Numbered from the stretch's first letter, positions 19,276 through 28,435 are shown. The stretch is 64,000 nt of DNA from Anaerolineales bacterium (GCA_016932475.1 JAFGCU010000037.1:1-64000), one strand, 5' to 3'. Made by a program: numbers and translations. Notes: generated by a model not told the origin, from the letters alone.

Positions 19276-19325
19276 TTGACCGGGCTTAAAAGAAGCTATA
19301 CTTAATAATACCGACCAGTCGGTAT
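19276..19325 (+). promoter_or_regulatory. Promoter and operator of the TetR gene
   Basis: TTGACC (19276-19281), 15 bp, then TATACT (19297-19302) form a promoter. A dyad with perfect 8-bp arms, ATACCGAC-CA-GTCGGTAT (19308-19325), lies exactly at the expected start of transcription. ACCGACCAGTCGGT is a classic TetR-type operator form, so the repressor encoded next probably blocks its own promoter. Confidence 0.8.
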
Positions 19326-19332
19326 CTTTTAT

Positions 19333-19929
19333 ATGCAAACAAGAAGTATTGAAACCCGGGCAAAGATCATTCAAGCCGCTCAGGATCTCTTCTCCCAGAC
19401 GGGGTACGAATCCGCATCCGTCTCGGAGATTTGTACTCGAGCAGGGATAAGCAAAGGCGCGTTCTACCACCACTTTCCATCCAAGCAATCCGTCTTCCTG
19501 GAATTGCTCACGGGCTGGCTGAAGGGGATCGACTTGGGCCTCGAGGCATTGCGAAGCAGCCCGCCCGGCCCCGATCAACCCCTCGTCCGAATGGCGGAGA
19601 TACTGCCCGAAGTCATCCGAGCGGCGGAGGGCAGGCTGCCGATTTTACTCGAATTCTGGGTGCATTCCGCGCGCAACAAGGAATTATGGGATACGGCGGT
19701 TGCTCCCTATCAGCGGTATCGGGATTATTTCCGGAAAATAGTCAGCGAGATGGATCCGGCCGGTGAACTCGATCCGGCGAGAAAAGAAACGGCGGCACTG
19801 GCCGTCATGTCGCTGTCCATCGGCTTGCTGCTTCAGGGTGTGGTGGATCCGAAGGCTGCGGATTGGGGAACCGCCGGCCGGGAAAGCATCCGGATGCTGC
19901 TGGAGGGGATGACACGGAGGTCGTCATGA
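19333..19929 (+). CDS. TetR/AcrR-family transcriptional regulator
   Basis: A 198-residue repressor. The N-terminal DNA-binding domain shows the family pattern: IIQAAQDLFSQTGYESASVSEIC, then the recognition helix region GISKGAFYHHFPSKQSVF (about residues 38-55). The C-terminal ligand-binding part is helical. It probably represses itself and the coupled epimerase gene through the dyad at 19308-19325 and is released by an unknown ligand. Its stop overlaps the next start (ATGA). Confidence 0.92.
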   Translation: MQTRSIETRAKIIQAAQDLFSQTGYESASVSEICTRAGISKGAFYHHFPSKQSVFLELLTGWLKGIDLGLEALRSSPPGPDQPLVRMAEILPEVIRAAEGRLPILLEFWVHSARNKELWDTAVAPYQRYRDYFRKIVSEMDPAGELDPARKETAALAVMSLSIGLLLQGVVDPKAADWGTAGRESIRMLLEGMTRRSS

Positions 19930-20927
19930 ATTTGGTAACCGGCGCAACCGGGCACATCGGGAACGTCCTGGTCCGCAAGCTGCTGGCGGCCGGCCAATCG
20001 GTCCGCGTGCTCATCTTTCCGGGCGAGGATACCCTTCCGCTCCAGGATATGCTGCTGGAGATGGTGACCGGCGACGTGCTGGATCCGCTCTCGCTGCGGA
20101 AAGCCATGCAGGGCGTGAAGCGCGTGTTCCACCTGGCAGGGCTCATCTCGATCCTGCCGGGCCGGAGCCGCATCGTGCACCGCGTCAACGTCGAGGGAAC
20201 GAAGAACATCATCGCCGAAGCCCGCCAGGCGGGCGTGGAGCGCCTGATCTACACCAGTTCGATCCACGCCATCCACCGCGCGCCGCAGGGAATTCAGATC
20301 GACGAACAGCTCCCCTTTGACCCGGAAAACACCACCGGGGAGTACGATCGATCCAAAGCGGAAGCCTCGCTGGCGGTGCTGGAAGCCGTGCGCGAGGGGT
20401 TGGATTCGGTGATCCTCTGCCCGACCGGCGTGATCGGCCCGAACGATTACCGCCGCTCGGAGCTCGGCCAGCTGATCCTGGACTGCGTGGATCTCAAGAC
20501 CCAGTTTTATGTCGACGGCGCGTATGATTTTGTCGACGTGCGCGACGTGGCGGAGGGCATCATGAAAGCGGCGGAGAAGGGCCGCAGCGGGGAAACGTAC
20601 ATCCTTTCCGGCGAACGGCTCACCGTCCGGCGGATCATCGATATCCTCTGGGATCTGACCGGGCGCAGGTTCGCCCGGATCTACATCCCGTTTTCACTCG
20701 CCCGCTTCGCCGCCCGGTTCACGCCCCTGCTCTATCTGCATCGCAAGGTCAAACCGCGGTTCACCTCCTATTCCCTCGAAACGCTGCGCAGCAACGCCGA
20801 CATCAGCCACGCCAAGGCCACGGCTGAACTCGGATACCACCCGCGCCGCCTTCTGGAAACGATCACCGACACCGTGGAATGGTTCCGCAAGAACCGCCGC
20901 TTGCTGCCGTCCTCAAAATCCGCCTGA
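19926..20927 (+). CDS. NAD-dependent epimerase/dehydratase (extended SDR)
   Basis: A 333-residue extended short-chain dehydrogenase. The NAD(P)-binding motif GATGHIG is at residues 6-12, the catalytic YDRSKAE near 140 follows, and the substrate-binding C-terminal part includes DFVDVRDVAEG. Relatives include dihydroflavonol-4-reductase-like and sterol dehydrogenase-like enzymes; the substrate cannot be named. Translational coupling to the TetR gene suggests that it is induced by the compound the repressor senses. Confidence 0.87.
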   Translation: MNLVTGATGHIGNVLVRKLLAAGQSVRVLIFPGEDTLPLQDMLLEMVTGDVLDPLSLRKAMQGVKRVFHLAGLISILPGRSRIVHRVNVEGTKNIIAEARQAGVERLIYTSSIHAIHRAPQGIQIDEQLPFDPENTTGEYDRSKAEASLAVLEAVREGLDSVILCPTGVIGPNDYRRSELGQLILDCVDLKTQFYVDGAYDFVDVRDVAEGIMKAAEKGRSGETYILSGERLTVRRIIDILWDLTGRRFARIYIPFSLARFAARFTPLLYLHRKVKPRFTSYSLETLRSNADISHAKATAELGYHPRRLLETITDTVEWFRKNRRLLPSSKSA

Positions 20928-21245
20928 ACCCGGATCATTGCCGGCGGCTCCACGAATATTTTATAGCCGGCATTGCCTGCCGCCGCAGTCCCTGGAGTTC
21001 TGTCGGCGTGGATATTTGCCATCGGGAACCGCCAAACCAAACCGGCGGATTCGATTTATCTCTATTCGCCGTAAAAACCATCCCCGGGTAGACGCACGGG
21101 AAGAATGCGGAGTGGGAATGTGATGATCGGGGCGCAAACCATTTTGCGAACCGCGGGGTGGTTTGACGCCCGGGAAGAATGCGCTTTCGCAACATAACCC
21201 TCAAGGCGTCAACCCGCCCTGCAAATCATCCCGCCTTGTGGAAAA
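20928..21245. other. Gene-free interval with a short direct repeat
   Basis: A 318-bp stretch between convergent genes. The only structure seen is a 19-bp direct repeat with one mismatch, GACGCMCGGGAAGAATGCG at 21091-21109 and 21165-21183. No gene or clear terminator is visible. Confidence 0.5.
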
Positions 21246-22094
21246 TCAGGACACAAGCTTCGAAAAGAATCCGGCCGCCACGGTCCCCGGACCGCCGTGT
21301 GTGACAATTGCCGGAGGCAGTTCGTAGATCGGTATCTCCTTCACCCCCATTTGCCCCTTCAATCCGTCGGCCAGCTCTTTGGCGATGTCCATCGCATCGG
21401 CCTGCATGATGCACAGGAACGACCCTTCGCCCTTCGGGCATTCCGCCGCGACAAGTTCCAGCAGCCGGCGCAGGGCGCGTTTGCGGGTGCGCTGTTGCTC
21501 GTACGGTTCGACATGGCCGTCGGATATCCGGAGGATCGGTTTGACCTGGAGCATCTCCCCCACCAGGCGTTTGGCGCCTCCGATCCGCCCGCCCTTGTGC
21601 AGGTATTCGAGCGTGTCGACGACAAAATACGTCCGCTGCAGGGGCTTCAATTCCTCAAGCCCGGCCAGGATCTCCCCGATCGGCTTTCCCTGTTTCACCC
21701 AGCGGCCGGCCAGGAGGACCGCGGCGCCCAGCATCCCCGCGATGCTGCGCGTGTCCACGATGTGAATCGGCGCGCCCGGAAAATCCTGCGCGGCGACTTG
21801 CGCGGACCGCAGCGTTCCGCTGACATCGCCCGACGGGACGAGGATCAGGATCGTATCGCCCCGGGCGAGCATGTCCTTCAGAACCGGCGTGTAGAGCGCG
21901 GGCGGCGGGGCCGCGGTTTTGGGAAGGACCGGTGAGGCGCGCAGCTTCTCGAGAAACGCGGCCGTATCCAATTCGGTGTCATCCCGGAAGGTTTCCTCCC
22001 CGAAAATTATGATCTGCGGCATGACGTGGATGTTCCACGAGCGGGTAAGCTCTATCGGGAGCGCGCAGGTCGTGTCGGCGATTATCCGGATCAT
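21246..22094 (-). CDS. DegV-family fatty-acid-binding protein
   Basis: A 282-residue DegV/FakB-type protein. It begins IRIIADTTCALP, has the fatty-acid headgroup motif SGDVSGTLRSA near residue 90, VDTRSIAGMLG near 115, and the DTLEYLHKGGRIGGAK signature near 160. Such proteins bind a fatty acid and present it to a FakA kinase for entry into phospholipid synthesis. No fakA is nearby. It is transcribed away from alaS. Confidence 0.9.
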   Translation of the reverse strand: MIRIIADTTCALPIELTRSWNIHVMPQIIIFGEETFRDDTELDTAAFLEKLRASPVLPKTAAPPPALYTPVLKDMLARGDTILILVPSGDVSGTLRSAQVAAQDFPGAPIHIVDTRSIAGMLGAAVLLAGRWVKQGKPIGEILAGLEELKPLQRTYFVVDTLEYLHKGGRIGGAKRLVGEMLQVKPILRISDGHVEPYEQQRTRKRALRRLLELVAAECPKGEGSFLCIMQADAMDIAKELADGLKGQMGVKEIPIYELPPAIVTHGGPGTVAAGFFSKLVS

Positions 22095-22173
22095 CCTATC
22101 CTCCGTGACGGACCGTTGATTTTTACACCCCCCGCCGGTGGTTACAAATACTCGTGAAATTGTACACTAAATC

Positions 22174-22230
22174 CCGCCCCATCCCCCGCAAGGGCACGGC
22201 GACGCCGTGCCCTTGCGGGGGATGGGGCGG
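22174..22230. repeat. Perfect 57-bp palindrome between degV-like gene and alaS
   Basis: Two 28-nt arms (22174-22201 and 22203-22230) are exact inverted complements around a single central base. The arms are GC-rich (core GCAAGGGCACGGCG). On the plus strand the right arm is followed by ATATTTTTCT, so it could act as a terminator, although no plus-strand gene ends nearby. It sits in the divergent upstream region of both genes. Confidence 0.85.
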
Positions 22231-22317
22231 ATATTTTTCTTTGCGTCCTTGTGGATTTTGCGGCGGATAATCTGATCCACCCGTGATATCGGATTTCGGG
22301 CCGTCAAACCCGGCGGA

Positions 22318-22347
22318 TTGCCTTCCCCGTCCCCTCTCGACTATAAT
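22318..22347 (+). promoter_or_regulatory. alaS promoter
   Basis: TTGCCT (22318-22323), 18 bp, then consensus TATAAT (22342-22347), 24 bp before the alaS ATG. A GGAGGT ribosome site lies between. Confidence 0.7.
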
Positions 22348-22370
22348 CCCTTCACCCTTTTGGAGGTCGG

Positions 22371-25169
22371 ATGCCTAAGAGTAAACCTTCCCGCGCCGAG
22401 CCCGTTAAGGCGCGCAAATCGGCGCTGAAATCCGGCGCTCAAATTCGCCAGGAATTCCTCAACTTCTTCGCCGAACGCGGCCACACCATCGTCCCTTCGG
22501 CTTCGCTGGTTCCCGGCAATGATCCCACCCTGCTCTTCACCAACGCCGGGATGGTCCAGTTCAAGGACGTATTCCTCGGAACCGACAAACGCTCCTTTGT
22601 GCGGGCCGTGGATTGCCAGAAGTGCATGCGCGTCGCCGGCAAGCACAACGACCTGGACGAGGTCGGGCGCGACGACACCCACCACACCTTCTTCGAAATG
22701 CTCGGCAACTGGTCGTTCGGGGATTATTATAAAAAGGAAGCCATCGCCTGGGCGTGGGAACTCCTGACCAAGGTCTGGGAACTGCCGGCGGACAAACTCT
22801 ACGCCACCTACTTCCGCGACGAGAAGGACGAGATAGCGGCGGACGAAGACGCCGCCAAGGAATGGAAAGCCCAGCCCGGGATGGACTCCTCGCACGTTCT
22901 GCCCTTCAGCCGCAAGGAGAATTTCTGGGAGATGGCCGACACCGGCCCGTGCGGCCCGTGCAGCGAAATCCACCTGGATCGCGGCGAAGAGACCTGCGAT
23001 AAACAAGCCGTCGCCGGCCACATCTGCCGCGTCAACGGGGACTGCCGCCGGTTCACCGAGCTGTGGAACCTGGTCTTCATCCAATACAACCGCACCGGGC
23101 CGAACACGCTGGAACCCCTGCCTGCCAAGCACGTCGACACCGGGATGGGATTCGACCGGATCGTGGCGGTGCTGCAAGGCGTGAACTCCAACTACCGGAC
23201 CGATCTGGTGTGGCCGCTCATCCTCGCCGCGCAAAAAATGACCGGCCACACCGACAAGCAGCGCGAGGCGGATTTCACATCCTACCGCGTGATCGCCGAC
23301 CATGCCCGGGCCGCGGCTTTTCTGATCGCCGACGGCGTGGTCCCGGGCAACGTCGGCCGCAACTACATCTGCCGGATGATCATCCGGCGGGCGGCGCTCT
23401 TCGGCGGGAAACTCGGGCTGAGCGAGCCCTTCCTGGCCAAAGTTGCCGAGGCCGTCGTCGAGGGATACGGCCCGGCGTACCCGGAACTGATCCAGCACCG
23501 CGAGGCGGTTTTTTCGGCGCTGACGCTCGAGGAACGCCGCTTCCGGACGACGGTGGACCTGGGGATGGAATATCTCCAGGAGATGCTGGCCGATCTCCGC
23601 CAGAAGAACGAAAAGATCCTTCCGGGACGGCGCGCCTTCGACCTGTATGCCACCTACGGCCTCCCGCTCGAGATCACCCGCGACGTGCTGCGCGAAAGCG
23701 GCGTGGAAGTGGACGCCGAGGGCTTCCGGCAGGCGATGGAAGAACACCGCGAAGTCTCCGGAGCGGCGCAGGCGATGGGCGAATTAACCGGGCAGGATGC
23801 GATCCGCTACCGGGATCTGCTCGAGGAACTTCAGCGCGATGGGATGCTGCCGGAAAACGGGGTCGAATACGATCCCTATTCCACGTTCCAGATGGACGAA
23901 CCGGTCCTGGCCATCCTGCGCGACGGCAAGCGGGTGAAAAGCGCCCAGGAGGGAGATGCGGTCGAATTGGTCCTCCCGCGCGCCTGTCTGTATATCGAAT
24001 CCGGCGGCCAGGTGGGCGATAACGGTCTGCTGTGGAAACCCAAGTCCGAAGGCAGCGACGAGGCGGTCTGGGAAGTCGAACTCCAGGAAGCCCGCCGGCC
24101 GGTCGGCGGATTGATTATTCTGCGCGGCAGGGTGAAGTCCGGCCGCCCGGCGCAGGGTGATCTGTCGCGGGTGGAGGTCGACGAAGAGCGGCGCTGGAGC
24201 GTCATGCGCAACCACACCGCCACGCACCTCCTGCACGCGGAATTGCGCTACGTGCTGGGGAATCATGTCCGGCAGGCCGGCTCGCTGGTCGCGCCGGACC
24301 GGCTGCGATTCGATTTCACCCACCACAGCATGGTCAGCCAGCAGGACCTGGAAAAAGTCGAACGGTTCGTCAACGAAGCCATTCTCGCCAACTATCCCGT
24401 GGCTTCCACCGAAGAAGCGCGGGAACAGGCCGTCGGCAGAGGCGCCATGGCGCTGTTCGGCGAGAAGTACGGGGAGACGGTCCGCACAATTTCCATCGGC
24501 GAGGAGGAAAAACCATTCTCCTACGAGCTCTGCGGCGGCACGCATGTATCCCAGACCGGAGACATCGGGTTGTTCCTGATCCTCTCGGAGGGCAGCGTGG
24601 CGGCCGGGGTGCGCCGGATCGAAGCCGTCACCGGCCATTCGGCCGTCACTTTGGTCCAGGAACGCAACCGGATCCTGCAGCATGCGGGCGCCTACCTCGG
24701 AGTCCCCGCCGAGGTGGTCGACCGGAAAGTGCTCGAGCAGATGGATGAACTGGACCGGTCGCGCAAGGAGAACCAGCGCCTGCGCCAGGAGATGGCCAGG
24801 ACCCAATTCGAAGCAACGCTCACCCGGATCGAAAGCGTCTCCGGCGTGCCGGTCCTCACCGTCCAGGTGGCGCAGGCCGGGGCAGATACCCTGCGGATTC
24901 TCGCGGATACTTTCCGGCGGGCGCACGCCAGCGGGATCGCGGCCATCGGATCGGTCGCCGACGATAAACCGCTGATGGTCGTCACCGTCAGCGACGATCT
25001 GATCGCGCGCGGGCTGCGCGCCGACGAACTGGCAAAAACCGCCGCCAAGCTTATGGGGGGGGGCGGCGGCGGCCGGCCGAACATGGCGCAGGCCGGCGGC
25101 AGCGACCCCAAGCAACTGGAGGCCGCGCTTCAATTCCTGCGGGCGGCCATCGCGGAAAAACTCGGCTGA
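22371..25169 (+). CDS. alaS: Alanyl-tRNA synthetase
   Basis: A 932-residue class II synthetase. The catalytic domain (about 25-270) shows LFTNAGMVQFKD and TGPCGPCSEIH. The editing domain has the zinc ligands in HTATHLLHA (about residue 618) and CGGTH (about 723), and the C-Ala domain contains the Gly-rich GGGGGGRPNMAQAGG. It charges tRNA-Ala and removes mischarged serine or glycine. The ~25-residue lysine-rich N-terminal extension (KPSRAEPVKARKS) is unusual, and there is an insertion around 155-200. The start is supported by TTTTGGAGGTC before the ATG. Confidence 0.98.
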   Translation: MPKSKPSRAEPVKARKSALKSGAQIRQEFLNFFAERGHTIVPSASLVPGNDPTLLFTNAGMVQFKDVFLGTDKRSFVRAVDCQKCMRVAGKHNDLDEVGRDDTHHTFFEMLGNWSFGDYYKKEAIAWAWELLTKVWELPADKLYATYFRDEKDEIAADEDAAKEWKAQPGMDSSHVLPFSRKENFWEMADTGPCGPCSEIHLDRGEETCDKQAVAGHICRVNGDCRRFTELWNLVFIQYNRTGPNTLEPLPAKHVDTGMGFDRIVAVLQGVNSNYRTDLVWPLILAAQKMTGHTDKQREADFTSYRVIADHARAAAFLIADGVVPGNVGRNYICRMIIRRAALFGGKLGLSEPFLAKVAEAVVEGYGPAYPELIQHREAVFSALTLEERRFRTTVDLGMEYLQEMLADLRQKNEKILPGRRAFDLYATYGLPLEITRDVLRESGVEVDAEGFRQAMEEHREVSGAAQAMGELTGQDAIRYRDLLEELQRDGMLPENGVEYDPYSTFQMDEPVLAILRDGKRVKSAQEGDAVELVLPRACLYIESGGQVGDNGLLWKPKSEGSDEAVWEVELQEARRPVGGLIILRGRVKSGRPAQGDLSRVEVDEERRWSVMRNHTATHLLHAELRYVLGNHVRQAGSLVAPDRLRFDFTHHSMVSQQDLEKVERFVNEAILANYPVASTEEAREQAVGRGAMALFGEKYGETVRTISIGEEEKPFSYELCGGTHVSQTGDIGLFLILSEGSVAAGVRRIEAVTGHSAVTLVQERNRILQHAGAYLGVPAEVVDRKVLEQMDELDRSRKENQRLRQEMARTQFEATLTRIESVSGVPVLTVQVAQAGADTLRILADTFRRAHASGIAAIGSVADDKPLMVVTVSDDLIARGLRADELAKTAAKLMGGGGGGRPNMAQAGGSDPKQLEAALQFLRAAIAEKLG

Positions 25170-25180
25170 TCCCGAAGCCC

Positions 25181-25274
25181 TTTTCACCGCAAAGCCCGCC
25201 CTGGTCGGGCTGAGCCAGGGACGCCAAGCCCGCCAATTTTTTTCTTGGCGATCTTTGCGCCTTCGCGGTGAAAA
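25181..25274. repeat. Palindromic repeat, family B copy 2
   Basis: TTTTCACCGC (25181-25190) pairs with GCGGTGAAAA (25265-25274). The interior includes GACGCCAAG and CTTTGCGCC arms and a second hairpin, CCCTGG...CCAGGG. It lies 12 nt after the alaS stop and may serve as its terminator. Confidence 0.75.
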
Positions 25275-25335
25275 CGGTTTTTGAGACTCTGCCGCATATA
25301 TATATGATCATCCTTCATCCACCCAGACCGATTTT

Positions 25336-26760
25336 ATGAAGGAACAAATCCTCACCCTGGATCCCGCCGACGACCTGCACACCGTGCGCGATAAAATCGC
25401 CCGCGCTCAGGCCGGGCGCCTGGTGCTGCTCTGGGGTGCATTGGAGCAGCCGCTCCGCCGCCGGTTGGATCTGGTGCTGATGAAGCGCTGGGCGGCAATG
25501 GCCGGATCGGAACTGGCGATCGTGAGCACCGACGAGGAGATCCGGCGGCTGGCGCGCCGGACGGGAGTGCCTTGTCATCCGAACCTGACCGCATCCGCGC
25601 TCGCCGGACTCTCCACCCGCCCGCAAAACCCGGGAAGCCGGCGCCCGTTGCGCCATGCCCGGCCGATGCCCAGGAGGCCCTCGCGTCCCGCCCTCCCCCG
25701 CCCGATCCCCGCGCCTCTCCGGATCGGATTATTTCTGGCGGCGATGCTCTCCATTGCCGCGGTCTTCCTGCTCCTGCTTCCGTCCGCCCGGGTGCACGCG
25801 CGATTTCCATCGCGGGGAGTGGAAGCCGCCGGCCGCCTGGATCCGGATTTTTGCTCCTCGCTCCACACGCAGCTGACGCTGTCGGAACGCCGGCCGACCA
25901 CTGGCAGCATGCTCGTCCCCACCGCGTATGCCGCCGGCAAAGTCAGGCTGACCAACATCTCCAGCCGGGCGCTGAACCTTTCGTCGGGATTGCGGGTAGC
26001 CTCGGAAAGCGGAGTCGCATTTGAAATCCTCGACGGATTTCCGCTGGCGCCCGGAAAGTCGATTTCTTTGCAGGCTCGCGCGGTGGAACCGGGAACGGCC
26101 GCCAACCTCGCCGCCGGGAAGATCACCCGCGTTCTGGGGCCGCTGGCGCTTTCCCTGAAAGCGGAAAATCCGGAACCCATGTCCGGCGGCGGTGAAGCCT
26201 GGCGCAGCACCGTCACCCGATCGGATTGGGAGGCGCTGCAGAATTCGCTTTCGGAAAAAATCCGGAGCCAGGCCGCCGCAAGCCTTGCGGCACTCGCCGG
26301 CGAAGGGCGGATGACGGTGGAGGAATCCCTGCGCGTGGATTTTGACCCGCTCGACGAGCCGGACCTCCCGGTGAACACGCCGGCGGATACGGTCGGCCTG
26401 ACGCTGCATGCGGCCGCCTCCCTGCGCGCCTGCCCGGCCGACCGGGTGCGGACGCGCGCGATGGAATTCCTTGTGTCGCGTCTGCGGCCCGGCGAAACCC
26501 TTTCGGCGGATGATCTGAGGATCCGGCTTGCGGAGAACGCCGAGGGCGGGATTGATGTGACCGCGTCCGGAACCGCGCTTGAAATTCCCGACCCCTCTGC
26601 AATGACATTGGCGCTGCGCCTGCAATCCCCCGCCGGAGCGGCGGCGATCCTGCGCGGGCGTTTCCAGGCGCTCGAGGTGACGGAGATCGAACTTAACCCG
26701 GCCTGGCTGCCCGTGCTGCCGCTGTTCCCCTTTCAGGTGGAGATTACGGCGGCCGGATGA
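25336..26760 (+). CDS. Membrane protein with baseplate-J-like domain
   Basis: A 474-residue protein. Residues 1-85 form a small domain of unknown type. A basic Pro/Arg-rich linker (95-130) leads to a single membrane helix (about 133-155), and the rest lies on the far side. Residues ~190-275 resemble the baseplate J/gp47 fold: GKVRLTNIS, SGLRVASESGVAFEI, and QARAVEPGTAANLAAGKI match its Gly and Asn spacing. No phage gene is near, so the domain is probably reused in the envelope. It overlaps ruvX by ATGA. The function is unknown. Confidence 0.7.
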   Translation: MKEQILTLDPADDLHTVRDKIARAQAGRLVLLWGALEQPLRRRLDLVLMKRWAAMAGSELAIVSTDEEIRRLARRTGVPCHPNLTASALAGLSTRPQNPGSRRPLRHARPMPRRPSRPALPRPIPAPLRIGLFLAAMLSIAAVFLLLLPSARVHARFPSRGVEAAGRLDPDFCSSLHTQLTLSERRPTTGSMLVPTAYAAGKVRLTNISSRALNLSSGLRVASESGVAFEILDGFPLAPGKSISLQARAVEPGTAANLAAGKITRVLGPLALSLKAENPEPMSGGGEAWRSTVTRSDWEALQNSLSEKIRSQAAASLAALAGEGRMTVEESLRVDFDPLDEPDLPVNTPADTVGLTLHAAASLRACPADRVRTRAMEFLVSRLRPGETLSADDLRIRLAENAEGGIDVTASGTALEIPDPSAMTLALRLQSPAGAAAILRGRFQALEVTEIELNPAWLPVLPLFPFQVEITAAG

Positions 26761-27170
26761 AGGTCCTCGCGGTGGACCCCGGCTTGCGGAAGATCGGGCT
26801 TGCGGTGAGCGACGCCACCGGAACAGCCGCCCGCGCGCTGACCGTATTCGAACACGGATCGCTGCAGCAGGATTGCGCGCGGATCCTGGAAGCGGCGCAC
26901 TCCGAAAAAGCGGAGCGCATTCTGATCGGGAGTTCGCACGAGGCGGGTACGAAGATGAACGGGGAGGCGCGGTTTACGCACAAATTGCTGGCCGCCCTGC
27001 GCGCCGCGGCCGATGTCCCGGTCGATCTGTACGATGAATCTTTCTCCACCCGGCGGGCCCGCGAAGCGCGCCTGCAGCGCGCGGAGCGGCGCAAGGCGAG
27101 GCGCGGCGCGGATGATGCGCTCGCGGCCGCCGCATTTCTACAGGAGTACATCGATGCCCAGGCGGAGTAA
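26757..27170 (+). CDS. ruvX: Putative pre-16S rRNA nuclease / Holliday junction resolvase-like RuvX
   Basis: A 137-residue YqgF-family RNase H-fold protein. LAVDPGLRKIGLAVSD carries the first catalytic Asp, DLYDESFSTRRA the catalytic Glu region, and [17 protein letters not shown] the last Asp. It is known to process the 5' end of 16S rRNA in several bacteria. It overlaps the gene before it by ATGA and mltG by 17 bp, matching the alaS-ruvX-mltG order of Firmicutes. Confidence 0.9.
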   Translation: MKVLAVDPGLRKIGLAVSDATGTAARALTVFEHGSLQQDCARILEAAHSEKAERILIGSSHEAGTKMNGEARFTHKLLAALRAAADVPVDLYDESFSTRRAREARLQRAERRKARRGADDALAAAAFLQEYIDAQAE

Positions 27171-28320
27171 CGGTTGGAAATCCCCCTCCCGCGCGACAGG
27201 AATTTTTATCGCGATCTTTCTGGGCGGCCTGATCCTTTCGCTGGCCGCGTCGGGTTCGATGCTGCTCTTCAGCGCGGAATCCGGCGCGCCGCTTCCGAAA
27301 GCGGCGGAAGATCTCTCCACCGCCGATCTGCTGTATTTGCGCGCATACCTGCGCCTGAATTACGACCGTCTGCGCTCCGCATCGGCCACCGCCGACGGGG
27401 TGTTCGAGGTCTTCGAGGGTGAGACGGCGGCCGGAATATGCGAACGGTTGATGCGGGAAGGCTGGATTCCGGACGCCAGACTGACCTGCAATTACCTGCG
27501 CTATACCGGCGGAGACCGTTCGATCGGGTCCGGATTATTCCTGGTCCGGTCCGGTCAGAGCCCGATGGCGATCGCCGATTCTCTGGCGAGCGCGGAAAGC
27601 AAGATCCGGGTGTTCACCGTCTTTCCAGGCTGGCGCCTGGAGGAGATCGCCGCGGCCCTGCCGGAATCGGGCATCCCCATCCAGAGCGCGGATTGGCTGG
27701 CGTCCGCCTACGGCCGGCCCGACAGCGGAAGCGGCGTCAGCGCGTTGTACGCGGAGATCCCAACCTGGGCGGGTTTGGAGGGATTCATCCTTCCGGGGGA
27801 GTACCGGGTTATCCCGGGTGAAACGGCGGGGCATCTGGTGGAACGCATGGCTCTGAATTTCCTGCATTCGCTACCGGATGGGTGGATCGCGGCGGTCCGG
27901 CAGCGCGGCTGGAGCGTCTACCAGGCGGTGACGCTGGCATCGATCCTCCAGCGCGAGACGCTGGTGGAAGAGGAAATGCCGTTGATGGCTTCGGTCCTGT
28001 ATAACCGGCTCAACCAGGGCATGCGCCTGCAGGTGGATCCGACCGTGCAATACGCGGTGGGATATCAAGCCGGGCGCGGCGGATGGTGGGTCAATCCGCT
28101 ATTGGATGCGGATCTGGCTCTGGATTCGCCATTCAACACGTATCTGTATTACGGACCGCCTCCCGGCCCGATCTGCAGCCCCAGCGTTGCGGCGCTCGAA
28201 GCGGTCGCCTACCCGATGACCTCGACTTATTTATATTATCGCGCCGCGTGCGACGGCTCCGGGAGGCACAACTTCGCGGAGACGTATCTTCAGCATCTGG
28301 CGAACGCGTGCGGGGGATGA
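27154..28320 (+). CDS. mltG: Endolytic peptidoglycan transglycosylase MltG
   Basis: A 388-residue YceG-family protein. A single N-terminal membrane helix (about 15-38) is followed by a LysM-like region (about 80-190) and the lytic domain (about 195-385). GLEGFILPGEY, the catalytic-Glu region ASILQRETLVEEEMP, VLYNRLNQGMRLQVDPTVQYA and GPPPGPICSPSVAAL are family hallmarks. It cleaves nascent glycan strands and helps set their length. The start is ATG 27154, behind CAGGAG (27141-27146) and inside the end of ruvX. Confidence 0.93.
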   Translation: MPRRSNGWKSPSRATGIFIAIFLGGLILSLAASGSMLLFSAESGAPLPKAAEDLSTADLLYLRAYLRLNYDRLRSASATADGVFEVFEGETAAGICERLMREGWIPDARLTCNYLRYTGGDRSIGSGLFLVRSGQSPMAIADSLASAESKIRVFTVFPGWRLEEIAAALPESGIPIQSADWLASAYGRPDSGSGVSALYAEIPTWAGLEGFILPGEYRVIPGETAGHLVERMALNFLHSLPDGWIAAVRQRGWSVYQAVTLASILQRETLVEEEMPLMASVLYNRLNQGMRLQVDPTVQYAVGYQAGRGGWWVNPLLDADLALDSPFNTYLYYGPPPGPICSPSVAALEAVAYPMTSTYLYYRAACDGSGRHNFAETYLQHLANACGG

Positions 28321-28322
28321 AG

Positions 28323-28435
28323 CCCTCATCCCTGCCTTCTCCCAGCGCTACCCCCAGATAGATCCACAACGCTCGCATGTATTATATGAATCTATCACGG
28401 AGCGCTGGGAGAAGGTGGCCAAAGGCCGGATGAGG
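28323..28435. repeat. Palindromic repeat, family A copy 1
   Basis: CCCTCATCC (28323) and GGATGAGG (28428) form the outer pair. A perfect 15-bp inner stem joins CCTTCTCCCAGCGCT (28335-28349) and AGCGCTGGGAGAAGG (28401-28415). It lies between mltG and the convergent DUF1015 gene. The same arms recur at 36768-36828. Confidence 0.8.

Noticed and set aside
22095-22370. T-box leader before alaS
   Set aside because: No T-box sequence or specifier stem was found; the only structure is the 57-bp palindrome, and the promoter lies after it.
25336-26760. Prophage, because of the baseplate-J-like domain
   Set aside because: The gene has a membrane helix, overlaps ruvX and has no phage neighbours.
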